Positions 16,284 to 23,660 of a stretch of DNA of 29,867 bases are shown in pieces. Each line of letters opens with the position of its first letter. Position 1 is the stretch's first letter. The stretch is taken from NCBI RefSeq assembly GCF_000717185.1, contig NZ_JNYE01000098.1, positions 1 through 29,867 on the forward strand. Reading direction: 5' to 3'. Below the pieces are notes generated by a model that was given only the letters and a program-made list of their open reading frames with translations, searched no databases and was not told the DNA's origin. The stretch comes from Kitasatospora phosalacinea. Its GTDB lineage: Bacteria > Actinomycetota > Actinomycetes > Streptomycetales > Streptomycetaceae. The translations under genes and the position numbers were made by a program.

Positions 16284-18550
16284 TCCGCCTCGGCCTGCGC
16301 CTCGCCGTCAGCGGCGGCCGCGACGCGTGGCTGCGCCTGCTGGTCACCGCCGCCGCCGTCGCCGTCGGCGTCGGACTGCTGTTCACCACCCTCGCGGCCG
16401 TCAATGCCGTGCACGCCCAGAACGACCGCTACGCCTGGTTCAACACCGGTCTCACCGCCGGGGCCCGGGCCGCCGTCCCCGCCGATCGGGAGGCCGCGGA
16501 GGACGGCGGGAACGCGCCGATGTGGTGGCTGACCCGGCGCGACAGCTTCCAGGGCAAGGAGATCGGCCGGGTAGACGTCGCGCTCACCGGCGCCTCCGCC
16601 GCGCTCGCGCCCGGGGTGGACCGGATGCCCGCCGACGGCGAGTACTACCTGTCGCCCGCCCTGGCGGAACTGGTCGACGCCACGCCCCCGGAACAGCTCG
16701 CCGACCGCTTCGGCGGCCACCGGATCGGCATCCTCGGCAAGGACGCGCTGCCCGCCCCCGACAGCCTGGTCGCGCTGGTCGGCCGAGCCCCGCAGGCCCT
16801 CCGGGAGACGGAGGGCGCCGCGCTGGTGGACCGGATCGCCAGCACCTCGCCCGACCGGTGCGCGGACTGCGCGGTCGGCATCACGTCCAACGGCGCCGCG
16901 CTGATCCTGACCGTCGCCACCGGCGCGCTGGTCTTCCCGGTGCTGATCCTGATCGGCACCGCCACCCGGCTGACCGCCACCCAGCGCGAACGCCGCTTCG
17001 CCGCGATGCGGCTGGTCGGGGCCACGCCCCGGCAGGTCTCGGTGGTCTCCGCCGTCGAGGCCGTCGCGGCCGCCGCGGCGGGCGTGCTGCTCGGCTTCCT
17101 GCCCTACCTCGCGGTGCGCGGCGCGGTCGCCGGAAGGTCGCTGACCGGAGCCCGGTTCTTCACCGCCGACCTCAGCCTGACGCCCCTCCAGATCGCGGCC
17201 GTCGCCCTGGGCGTCCCGCTGGCGGCCGCCGTCACCGCCCGGATCGCGCTGCGCCGGGTGCGGATCTCCCCGCTCGGGGTCAGCCGCCGGGTCACCCCGA
17301 AGCCGCCCCGGGCCTGGCGGGTGGCGCCGCTGCTGGCCGGGCTCGTCGAACTGGTGGTCTTCCTGGCCTGGCACCCGTCCTCGGTGCAGGGCCAGACCCG
17401 CGGCTACCTCTCCGCGTTCGGCCTGATCATGCTGGGCCTGGTGCTGTCCGGCCCCTGGCTGACCGGCCGGGCCGCCGCCCTGCTGGCCCGGCGCACCCAG
17501 CGTCCGGCCACCCTGATCGCGGCCCGCCGGCTCGCCGACAACCCGACCGCCGGGTTCCGCGCCGTCAGCGGCCTGGTGCTGGCCCTGCTGGTGATGACCG
17601 CGACGATCGGGATCATCACCACGATGACCGCCGAACGCGGACGCCCCGAGGGCGGACGGCAGTTCGACAACGTGCTGGTCAACGACCTCGGCGGCGGCTA
17701 CACCCCGGACGGGCACGTCGAGCGGGCCGGTCGCCCCGTCCCGCCCGCACTGGTCGACGGCCTGCTCGCCGTCCCGGGCGTGCGCGGCGTGCTGCCGGTG
17801 CACCCGATCGGCAAGATCGTGCCGATCGACGCCGGCGGGGAGACCGAGGCCGCCCAGACGGTGGACTGCCGACAGCTGGAGGCCGTCCGGGCCTTCGGCC
17901 ACTGCGAGCCCGGCGCGGCGACCGCGTACGTGCCGTACGTCTGGGCCGGCTTCCGCGACTACTCCGCCGTCGCGTGGCCCGCCGCCCCGTACACCGCCGA
18001 ACAGGCGGCGGCGCTCCCGGTGGTGAAGGTGGTGGTCGGCACCGACGGCTCGCAGGCCGCCGTCGAACGGGCCCGGACGATGGTGGACACCGCGTACCCG
18101 GCGCTCCGGCAGTCGCTGACGCTGGCGGAGGGGATGAAGCTGTCCGGCGGCGAGCTGAAGGGCTACCAGCAGCTCGCCGGCGTGGTGATCCTGGCGACCT
18201 TCCCGATCGCGGGCTGCAGCCTGGCGGTCAGCGTGGCCGCCGCGCTCGGCGAGCGCAAGCGGCCGTTCAGCCTGCTGCGGCTCAGCGGGGTGCCGCTGGC
18301 GATGCTGCGGCGGGTGGTGCTGATGGAGTCCGCGGTGCCGCTGCTGGCGGTCTCGGCGGTGGCGATCGGCACCGGACTGCTGGCCGCCGACCTGTTCCTG
18401 CGCTCCCAGCTCCAGTACACGCTGCACCCGCTCGGCACCGGCTACTACCTGGCGGTCGCGGGCGGGCTCGCCGCCGCACTCGCGGTCATCGGCGCCACCC
18501 TGCCGCTGCTGCGCCGGATCACCGGGCCGGAGACCGCCCGCAACGAGTAG
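16280..18550 (+). CDS. ABC transporter permease, FtsX-like (756 aa)
   Basis: This 756-aa membrane protein has two FtsX modules. The first runs from an N-terminal membrane helix (about 17-40), through a large extracytoplasmic domain (about 45-205), to a helix cluster with the FtsX signature RERRFAAMRLVGATPRQV. The second has a helix block near residues 345-460, another extracytoplasmic domain (about 465-625), and a C-terminal cluster with LGERKRPFSLLRLSGVPLAM. Both signature loops are the coupling sites for the ATPase. The first extracytoplasmic domain has two cysteines close together (DRCADCAVG) that could form a disulfide. Start GTG 16280 overlaps the ATPase stop by 4 nt. Duplicated FtsX permeases of this size are common with PadR or TetR regulators in streptomycetes and are usually thought to export antimicrobials. 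Confidence 0.92.
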   Translation: MIRLGLRLAVSGGRDAWLRLLVTAAAVAVGVGLLFTTLAAVNAVHAQNDRYAWFNTGLTAGARAAVPADREAAEDGGNAPMWWLTRRDSFQGKEIGRVDVALTGASAALAPGVDRMPADGEYYLSPALAELVDATPPEQLADRFGGHRIGILGKDALPAPDSLVALVGRAPQALRETEGAALVDRIASTSPDRCADCAVGITSNGAALILTVATGALVFPVLILIGTATRLTATQRERRFAAMRLVGATPRQVSVVSAVEAVAAAAAGVLLGFLPYLAVRGAVAGRSLTGARFFTADLSLTPLQIAAVALGVPLAAAVTARIALRRVRISPLGVSRRVTPKPPRAWRVAPLLAGLVELVVFLAWHPSSVQGQTRGYLSAFGLIMLGLVLSGPWLTGRAAALLARRTQRPATLIAARRLADNPTAGFRAVSGLVLALLVMTATIGIITTMTAERGRPEGGRQFDNVLVNDLGGGYTPDGHVERAGRPVPPALVDGLLAVPGVRGVLPVHPIGKIVPIDAGGETEAAQTVDCRQLEAVRAFGHCEPGAATAYVPYVWAGFRDYSAVAWPAAPYTAEQAAALPVVKVVVGTDGSQAAVERARTMVDTAYPALRQSLTLAEGMKLSGGELKGYQQLAGVVILATFPIAGCSLAVSVAAALGERKRPFSLLRLSGVPLAMLRRVVLMESAVPLLAVSAVAIGTGLLAADLFLRSQLQYTLHPLGTGYYLAVAGGLAAALAVIGATLPLLRRITGPETARNE

Positions 18551-18551
18551 C

Positions 18552-18606
18552 CCCTCCCGGGGAGGGACCGGTCGGACCGGAGGGCGCGCCCGCGACGGGC
18601 GGGCCC
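18552..18606 (+). terminator. Three consecutive hairpins ending the ABC operon
   Basis: Directly after the permease stop come CCCTCC-CGG-GGAGGG (perfect 6 bp), CCGGT-CGG-ACCGG (perfect 5 bp, 18568-18580), and a 25-nt hairpin at 18582-18606. The last has an 11-bp stem with one G-G mismatch and the loop CGA, followed by TTCC. The array is a strong candidate terminator. Confidence 0.75.
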
Positions 18607-19086
18607 TTCCGGCGCTCCGGCCGCGGGACGGGGGCGGGAGGCGGGAGGCGGGGGCGTTCGCGGGGAGCCGGCCGCCGGTGGCGCCGGTCCGCGTGCGCGG
18701 TTCGCCGGGCGGGGCGGCGGGCGGGGCGGCGGGCCCTGCTCCGGTGGGCGGCGGGCGGGGCGTCGGCGGTCCTGGCGGTCCTGGGCCGCGTCGTGCGGGC
18801 CAACTGCCGTCGGGCGCCCGCCTGCCCTTCCGGACGTTGCCGGGGTCGGGGTCGCCCGGTGCGCGGCTGGTCGGGCCGGGGAGGGCGCGCCTTGCAGGGG
18901 CGGGCGGCGGCCGTGGGTCCGTGGCGGGCGGGCCGTCCGCGGTCCGGTCGGTCCGGCGGGGCCCGGCTCGCGCGGGCCGGGTGCCGTCCGGTGTCCGGCC
19001 GTTCCTCGTCGGCTCTTCGCGGGGCGGGGCGGGGCCGCAGGTCGTTCGGGGGCGGAGCATCGATCGGACCCGAACGGCCTTGCGAG
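18607..19086. other. G-rich noncoding stretch
   Basis: About 480 nt separate the ABC operon terminator from the next promoter. I see no credible gene: all long open frames here are low-complexity Arg/Pro/Gly translations on either strand. The + strand is markedly G-rich. It holds several quadruplex-like runs (about 18625-18654 and 18707-18726) and a 12-bp tandem duplication GGGCGGGGCGGC at 18707-18730. Confidence 0.6.
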
Positions 19087-19116
19087 TTGGCCGGGGCGGG
19101 CGGTGCTGCCTAGCGT
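19087..19116 (+). promoter_or_regulatory. Promoter of the secreted anchored protein gene
   Basis: TTGGCC and TAGCGT are separated by 18 nt. The predicted start of transcription is near 19123, giving a leader of about 65 nt that contains a perfect 7-bp hairpin AGCGGCC/GGCCGCT (19134-19156, 9-nt loop). GGAGG follows 6 nt before the start codon. Confidence 0.6.
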
Positions 19117-19186
19117 GGTCGGCAACCGGGAGTAGCGGCCCGATCACGCGGCCGCTGCCCCAACCCCGACCCCCTGGAGGTACGGC

Positions 19187-19786
19187 ATGCGCCCGACGCG
19201 CACCGCCGCCGCCGCACTGCTCGGCACCACCGTCCTGCTCGGCCTGGCCGGCACCGCCCCCGCGTCCGCGAAGGGCAGCGAACCCGCCTGGGTCTCTCCC
19301 GCGCAGGCCCAGCCCGGGCAGTCGGTCTCGGTCAGTGTCACGTGCGCGAGCAGCACGGAGAAGACCGTCACCGCGACCTCGCTGGCCTTCGCCGGCGGCT
19401 CCACCACGCTCCGCGTGGGCCCCGACGGGAAGTACTCGGGCAGCGCCACCGTCATCTCCGAACAGGAGATGGCCGTGGCCGCCGCCAAGCGCACCACCAC
19501 CGACTCGTCCTGGGGCATCGACGGCAAGTGCCCCAACGGGGACGGCTTCGTCGGCGCGGTCGCCATCGCGGTCGCCGGTACCAGCGGCACCAGCAGCGGC
19601 GCGGCCGCCGGGGCGGGCGTCTGGGAGGGCGCCCGGCTCCCGCAGGGCGGGGTGGAGACCGGCCTGGGCGGCTCGGTCGGCGTGAACGGCGCCCGGCTGG
19701 CCGTCGGCGCCGGGCTGGTCGCGTCCGGCGTCGGCGGGTTCTGGCTGCTGCGCCGCCGCGGTGCGGCCGCCGGCCGGACCTCCTGA
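19187..19786 (+). CDS. Secreted, C-terminally membrane-anchored hypothetical protein
   Basis: This 199-aa protein has a typical Sec signal peptide (about residues 1-28; basic start, core AAALLGTTVLLGLAG, cleavage near ASA). A small beta-rich domain follows, in which QPGQSVSVSVTCAS resembles the start of an Ig-like or invasin-type strand pattern. Two cysteines (in VTCAS and GKCPNG) may pair outside the cell. A low-complexity Gly/Ala/Ser linker leads to a C-terminal membrane helix (LAVGAGLVASGVGGFWLL) ending in a basic stop-transfer tail RRRG. There is no LPxTG-type sorting signal, so it is held by the helix rather than by sortase. ATG 19187 has a good GGAGG box. Such small surface proteins are frequent in streptomycetes; the function is unknown. 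Confidence 0.8.
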   Translation: MRPTRTAAAALLGTTVLLGLAGTAPASAKGSEPAWVSPAQAQPGQSVSVSVTCASSTEKTVTATSLAFAGGSTTLRVGPDGKYSGSATVISEQEMAVAAAKRTTTDSSWGIDGKCPNGDGFVGAVAIAVAGTSGTSSGAAAGAGVWEGARLPQGGVETGLGGSVGVNGARLAVGAGLVASGVGGFWLLRRRGAAAGRTS

Positions 19787-19853
19787 GCGGCCGTCCGGTA
19801 CGCGCCCACCGTACCCGGCAGGCCGCGCGTCCCACGCGGCCGACGGCAGCGGG

Positions 19854-19883
19854 AAGGGCGGCACCCCCAGGGGTGCCGCCCTT
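19854..19883. terminator. Perfect 14-bp-arm terminator hairpin
   Basis: AAGGGCGGCACCCC and its exact reverse complement GGGGTGCCGCCCTT form a hairpin with A/T ends on both sides (13 bp plus a 4-nt loop in practice). It stands between the secreted-protein gene and the converging lysoplasmalogenase gene, so it can act as a bidirectional terminator. Confidence 0.9.
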
Positions 19884-19949
19884 CTCGCGCGCTCGGGAGC
19901 CGACGTCCAGGAGCGGGCGTGCGGGAGCCGGCGGCCTCGGTCGGCGTCC

Positions 19950-20624
19950 TCAGGAGTCGGTGCGTGCCACGCCGCCGGTGCGCTCCAGGGTGCCGATCGT
20001 CAGCAGGTACTGGCCGGCCAGGTACGTCGCCATGATCAGGAAGCCGTGCGCGGGCAGGTGCCGCCAGTCCGCCAGGTCGGTGGCGATCAGGGTGTCGGAG
20101 AACAGGAACAGCGCCCCGCCCAGCCCCGCCGGCACGTTGACCTGCGAGGCGGTCACCGCGGTGGAGGCCAGCAGCAGGCTGTAGAGCGCCACCGGGACGC
20201 GCATCCCCGCGTCCAGGTCCGGCCAGAGCAGGACGATCAGCGCCGCCCAGACCACCGCGTAGCAGCCCGCGACCAGCAGCACCCGGCGCCGGTCGGCCAG
20301 CGCGCCCAGCTTCACGAACATCGTCACGTAGCAGACGTGGCCCGCCGCGAACGAGCCCATCCCGGCCAGGAACGCCACCGTCCCGCCGATCTCCAGCAGG
20401 ATGTCGCCGCCCGCGCCGAACAGCAGCGCGGGCACCAGCAGCCGCGGCGTGCCGGGCGCGGCGAGGGCCCAGACCCAGGCGGCCAGCAGCGGCATCAGCA
20501 GCGGCTTGGTGGAGTACTGCAGGGGCCCGATCCCGAAGGCGATCGCCAGCAGGTGCGCGGCCGAGACGACGGTGAAGGCGATCAGCAGGGCCCGCGCGGT
20601 GCGCGGGTCGCGAAGGGCGGTCAT
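19950..20624 (-). CDS. YhhN/TMEM86-family lysoplasmalogenase
   Basis: This 224-aa membrane protein with about eight hydrophobic segments matches the YhhN family, whose animal member TMEM86B and studied bacterial members hydrolyse the vinyl-ether bond of lysoplasmalogens to release a fatty aldehyde. Family motifs are STKPLLMPLLAAW (about residues 38-50), LLFGAGGDILLEIGG with the conserved Gly-Asp, GSFAAGHVCYVTMF, and GALFLFSDTLIA near the C-terminus. The Asp residues and the His in these motifs are the presumed active site. ATG 20624 overlaps the stop of the upstream alkylglycerol-monooxygenase-like gene by 4 nt (ATGA), so the two are translationally coupled. A shared role in breaking ether lipids is the simplest reading. 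Plasmalogens are not expected in most aerobic actinomycetes, so the natural substrate is open. Confidence 0.88.
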   Translation of the reverse strand: MTALRDPRTARALLIAFTVVSAAHLLAIAFGIGPLQYSTKPLLMPLLAAWVWALAAPGTPRLLVPALLFGAGGDILLEIGGTVAFLAGMGSFAAGHVCYVTMFVKLGALADRRRVLLVAGCYAVVWAALIVLLWPDLDAGMRVPVALYSLLLASTAVTASQVNVPAGLGGALFLFSDTLIATDLADWRHLPAHGFLIMATYLAGQYLLTIGTLERTGGVARTDS

Positions 20625-21499
20625 GCGGCGGCACTCTCCGGTCCGGTGGCAGTGGTGGTCTCGGTGCGGGGCGCGGGGTGCCAGCCGGGCCCCTCCGTCA
20701 GGTGGCGCAGCCGGTCGCCCCAGGTGCTCGCTCCCCGTATGTCCCGGGCGATCGAGGCGTACTCGTGGGTGGCGACCCGCAGCGGGTTGAAGGTGTCGAT
20801 GTTCTTGGTCAGGCCGTACACCGGGCGTTCGGCCTCGGCCGCGAAGGAGCCGAACAGCCGGTCGAAGACGATCAGGATGCCGCCGAAGTTGCGGTCCAGG
20901 TAGCCGCCCTGCGAGGCGTGGTGGACCCGGTGGTGCGAGGGGGTGTTGAACAGGTACTCGACGGGGCGGGGCAGCTTGCCGATCCGCTCGGTGTGGATCC
21001 AGAACTGGTACACCAGGTTCGCCGAGGAGCAGAACGCCAGCGCCGCCGGGTGGACGCCCGCCAGGACCATCGGCACGTAGAACACCCAGCTGGTGGCCGA
21101 GGTCCAGGGCTGGCGCAGCGCCGTCGACAGGTTGTAGTGGCGGCTGGAGTGGTGCACCACGTGACAGGCCCACAGGATCCGGACCACGTGGTGGCCGCGG
21201 TGCGACCAGTAGTAGAAGAAGTCCTGGGCGAGCAGCATCAGCGGCACCGTCCACCACAGCACCGGGACGCGCAGCGGCGTCAACTCGTACAGGAACGAGT
21301 AGACCGCCACGACCGGGATCTTCCACCCGGCGTCGAACAGCAGCGAACCCAGGCCCATGGTCAGGCTCGTCGCGGTGTCCTTCGCGGCGTACCCCTGCTC
21401 CTCCTCGTCCGGATGGAAGCGGTACGAGACGATCTCCAGGACGGTGAGCAGCACGAAGGCCGGTATCGACCAGAGCACGACATCGGGCAGGTGTGGCAT
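20621..21499 (-). CDS. Alkylglycerol monooxygenase-like fatty acid hydroxylase
   Basis: This 292-aa di-iron membrane hydroxylase is in the sterol desaturase/fatty acid hydroxylase superfamily. Its details point to the alkylglycerol monooxygenase (AGMO/TMEM195) branch, which cleaves the O-alkyl bond of ether lipids. Evidence is the histidine clusters HRGHH (100-104), HVVHHSS (113-119) and HHRVHH (189-194), the stretch HYNLSTALRQPW right after the second cluster, YQFWIHTERIG, and NTPSHHRVHH, all close to what I recall of animal AGMO. The later LDRNFGGILIVFDRLFG and VYGLTKNIDTFNP continue the match. Four or five membrane segments surround the clusters. ATG 21499 lies 7 nt after a TAGGGT -10 box, indicating a leaderless message. 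It overlaps the lysoplasmalogenase gene. Animal AGMO needs tetrahydrobiopterin; the bacterial electron donor is unknown. A generic C-5 sterol desaturase-like function is less likely. Confidence 0.85.
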   Translation of the reverse strand: MPHLPDVVLWSIPAFVLLTVLEIVSYRFHPDEEEQGYAAKDTATSLTMGLGSLLFDAGWKIPVVAVYSFLYELTPLRVPVLWWTVPLMLLAQDFFYYWSHRGHHVVRILWACHVVHHSSRHYNLSTALRQPWTSATSWVFYVPMVLAGVHPAALAFCSSANLVYQFWIHTERIGKLPRPVEYLFNTPSHHRVHHASQGGYLDRNFGGILIVFDRLFGSFAAEAERPVYGLTKNIDTFNPLRVATHEYASIARDIRGASTWGDRLRHLTEGPGWHPAPRTETTTATGPESAAA

Positions 21500-21588
21500 G
21501 CCCGGAACCCTAGGGGACGGCGGCGACCAGCGGAAGAGGTTGTTACCGGCGCGTAGCGGGCGGTGCGGCGTCTAGGCTTGGCACCGAC
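21500..21588. promoter_or_regulatory. Divergent leaderless promoters
   Basis: On the minus strand TAGGGT (21512-21507) lies 7 nt before ATG 21499, with TTCCGC about 17 nt further upstream. On the plus strand TAGGCT (21573-21578) lies 10 nt before ATG 21589, without a clear -35. Both genes therefore seem to have leaderless or nearly leaderless messages, and neither start has a Shine-Dalgarno sequence. Confidence 0.5.
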
Positions 21589-23031
21589 ATGGAGCGGCAG
21601 CGAGCAGCCGTCGGCGCCGTCACGGCGACCGGCGGGACGGGGACGGGGCGCACGGGGACGGGGCGTGCGGGCGGGGCCGGACGGCCCGTCGCCCAGGCAC
21701 GCCCGGGAGCCCGCGCAGCCGCCCGCCCCGAGGGCGAACCCGCCGCGGCCGCCGAGGAGTTGGCCGCCCGCTTCGCCGCCGCCGAACCCGCCGAGGCCGA
21801 CCTGCTGGCCACCGCCGTGTTCGGCGCGTACGGCGCCCGGCACCTCGGCGGCGCACCCCGGCAGGCCGAACCTGCCCCCGGCACCAGCTGGTGGCACGGG
21901 CCCACCGTCCACCACAGCACCTCGCCGCTGTTCCGGCCGCTCGGCTACCGCCGGATACGCCGCGAAGCCCCCGCCCAGGCCGCCGCCCGCCCCACCGGCG
22001 GCGGCCGCCACCGCAAGCCCGAGCACCCCGCCGCCACCGGCGACCTCGCCGCCGCCACCGAACTGCGCACCGCCGCCCGGCTCCTGATGGCCCACCCGCT
22101 GGTCACCGCCGACGGACCGCACGGCGCCGGGCTCCCGCTGATCCGCCGTCACGCCGAAGCACTCACCGAACGCTTCCGCACCCTGCTCGGCTACCGCCTC
22201 ACCCTCGGCCCCGCCCACGCCCGCCTGCACAAGGCCCCGCTGCCCGGCCGCCCGCTCCCCGGCCTCGACCCCGCCGGGTACGCCGCCCTCGCCCGCGCCC
22301 TGGCCGGCGCCCCCGCCCCGCCCCCCGTCCGCGCCCTGCTCGACGACTGGCGCCCGCCCGCCGCCCTCGCCGCCGACCTGCTCACCGCGCCCCCGCTGCC
22401 CGCCGCCGACCCCGAGGTCACCGTCCGCCGCCTGCTCGCCGAGACCCCCGTCGTCCTGTACGACGACCTCGCGCCCGCCGCCCGCGCCCACCTGCTCGCC
22501 GCCGCCCCCGCCGAGACGGAACGGTTCGCCGACTTCCTCGGCCTCACCGCCGAGGTCCGCGCCGAGGGCGTCGCCCTGCTCGACCCCGCCGACGAACTCA
22601 CCGACCTCGCCCTCCCCGGCCCCGGCACCCTCGCCCAGGCCGCCCTGCTGCTCGCCGAACGCCTCGCCGAGGACCTCCGCCCCGCCGACACCGAGACCGC
22701 CCCGCCCGCCGTCCTCGTCCCCGACGCGCTCATCGACGGCACCCTCGGCGACATCACCGACGACTACGGCATGAGCGCCGGATGGGACGCGGGCTACCTC
22801 GCCGACCTCGCCGCCTTCCGCCGCGACGCGCTCGACCTCCTCCACCGGATGGGCCTCGCCGCCCCCGCGGGCCGCACCTGGCTGCTCCGCGCCCCCGCCG
22901 CCCGCTACGCCCCCCGCGCCGAACCCGGACCCCCCACCGGCGGCGGCCGCCACTCCCGCCCGGCGGGCGGCGCACCGGCGGTTCCGGCGGTTCCGGCAGC
23001 GGGGCGGGGGCGGGGGCGGCAGGTGGTGTGA
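21589..23031 (+). CDS. Orphan DUF2398/TIGR02678-family protein (JetB-like)
   Basis: Residues about 155-440 of this 480-aa protein match the DUF2398/TIGR02678 family. ELRTAARLLMAHPLV, LIRRHAEALTERFRTLLGYR, RLHKAP, RRLLAETPVVLYDDL, LGLTAEVRAEGVALLDP, ELTDLALPGPGTLAQ and AALLLAERLAE appear in the expected order. In Wadjet (Jet) plasmid-defence cassettes this family is JetB, the MukE-like partner of the kleisin and SMC-type subunits. Here no kleisin-like DUF2397, SMC-like TIGR02680 or nuclease DUF2399 gene lies nearby. The usual winged-helix stretch between RLHKAP and the RRLLAETPV segment seems much shortened (about 65 residues remain, Pro/Ala-rich). About 150 extra residues stand at the N-terminus, and the last 35 are low-complexity. 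Codon use is normal for the genome. It may be a reused or decaying relic. Confidence 0.72.
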   Translation: MERQRAAVGAVTATGGTGTGRTGTGRAGGAGRPVAQARPGARAAARPEGEPAAAAEELAARFAAAEPAEADLLATAVFGAYGARHLGGAPRQAEPAPGTSWWHGPTVHHSTSPLFRPLGYRRIRREAPAQAAARPTGGGRHRKPEHPAATGDLAAATELRTAARLLMAHPLVTADGPHGAGLPLIRRHAEALTERFRTLLGYRLTLGPAHARLHKAPLPGRPLPGLDPAGYAALARALAGAPAPPPVRALLDDWRPPAALAADLLTAPPLPAADPEVTVRRLLAETPVVLYDDLAPAARAHLLAAAPAETERFADFLGLTAEVRAEGVALLDPADELTDLALPGPGTLAQAALLLAERLAEDLRPADTETAPPAVLVPDALIDGTLGDITDDYGMSAGWDAGYLADLAAFRRDALDLLHRMGLAAPAGRTWLLRAPAARYAPRAEPGPPTGGGRHSRPAGGAPAVPAVPAAGRGRGRQVV

Positions 23032-23133
23032 GAAGGGAAGAGGGGAGCGGGGAACGAGGAGAGGACGGGGCGGGGGAGGAGCGGGCGGCTCGCCGTTCCC
23101 GCCCGGCGGGCGGCGTACTGGCGGTTCCGGCGG
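22954..23133 (+). repeat. Pair of 37-bp direct repeats at the end of the DUF2398 gene
   Basis: The 37 nt at 22954-22990 recur at 23097-23133 with only two changes (both C to T), 143 nt apart. The unit contains the GC palindrome core CCCGCC-CGGCGGG and ends in GGCGGTTCCGGCGG. The first copy is inside the C-terminal low-complexity coding part of the DUF2398 gene, the second is in the purine-rich noncoding gap that follows. The 156-nt gap 23032-23187 holds no gene. Confidence 0.85.
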
Positions 23134-23187
23134 CGGGGCGCGTGCCGGTGGCCCCCCGGGGGCGGGTGCTCGGGGCGGAGGGGTCCG

Positions 23188-23403
23188 TCAGTAGGTGAGC
23201 GGGCGGACGTGCTCGGCGACCGGGCGGAACTCCTGGACGGTTCCGTCGTAGCGGACGCGCTGGCCCTGGTGCAGGAAGCGGTGGGCGTCGGTGTCGGCGA
23301 CGACCGAGTCGTAGTAGACGGCGACGTCCGGGCCGCCGCCGTCCGGGGTGATGTAGCCGTAGGCGTGGTGGACGTCGAACCACTTCACGGTGCCGGTCTG
23401 CAT
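23188..23403 (-). CDS. Divergent cold-shock-domain protein
   Basis: This 71-aa protein has the size and start of a bacterial cold-shock protein (TGTVKWFDVHHAYGYITPDG). It keeps the KWF opening of strand 1, but its nucleic-acid-binding motifs are altered. RNP1 is HAYGYITP where canonical proteins have KGFGFI, and RNP2 is DVAVYYD instead of DVFVHF. It also lacks most of the usual basic residues in this region. The aromatic character is largely preserved by Tyr, so single-stranded nucleic acid binding is still possible. ATG 23403 is preceded by GGGAG at 7 nt, and a GATACT -10-like box lies about 30 nt upstream. Streptomycetes carry several cold-shock proteins; this one is clearly not the highly expressed canonical type. 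Role unknown, perhaps RNA chaperone. Confidence 0.85.
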   Translation of the reverse strand: MQTGTVKWFDVHHAYGYITPDGGGPDVAVYYDSVVADTDAHRFLHQGQRVRYDGTVQEFRPVAEHVRPLTY

Positions 23404-23471
23404 GGCGGGGCTCCCTTCGGGCCGCTCCCCCCAGTATCGGCCGGGCCGCGGGCGCCCACCACCCGTTCGGC

Positions 23472-23660
23472 TCAGCGCCCGGCCGGGGCCGCGGCCCGCG
23501 CGGGCCCGTCCTGGTGGCGGACGGTATCCACGGTCGCGCCGACGCCGAGCGAACCCAGGGCGACGGAGGCCGCGACGGCGGCGCAGGCGAGCAGGCGGCG
23601 GTGTCGGCGGGGCAGCGGGAAGCGCGGGTCCCGGGCCGGCGGGAGGGAGCGGGCGTTCAT
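23472..23660 (-). CDS. Small membrane or exported protein (62 aa)
   Basis: The frame encodes 62 residues: a basic N-terminus (PRRHRR near residues 17-22), one hydrophobic helix (LLACAAVAASVALGSLGVGA, about 23-42), and a short polar tail outside. It could be a single-pass protein or a short exported peptide. No recognised family. ATG 23660 has no strong ribosome binding site. The sequence upstream drops in GC and contains GTAACAC and, on the other strand, the spaced repeat GTTAC-GCG-GTCAC, which looks like a promoter or regulator site. Size, codon use and the clear topology favour a real gene, but a chance frame cannot be excluded. Confidence 0.5.
   Translation of the reverse strand: MNARSLPPARDPRFPLPRRHRRLLACAAVAASVALGSLGVGATVDTVRHQDGPARAAAPAGR

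Noticed and set aside
18678..19685. Long plus-strand frame across the G-rich gap into the secreted-protein gene
   Set aside because: Low-complexity Gly/Pro/Arg translation that would run in the wrong frame over a well-supported secreted protein.
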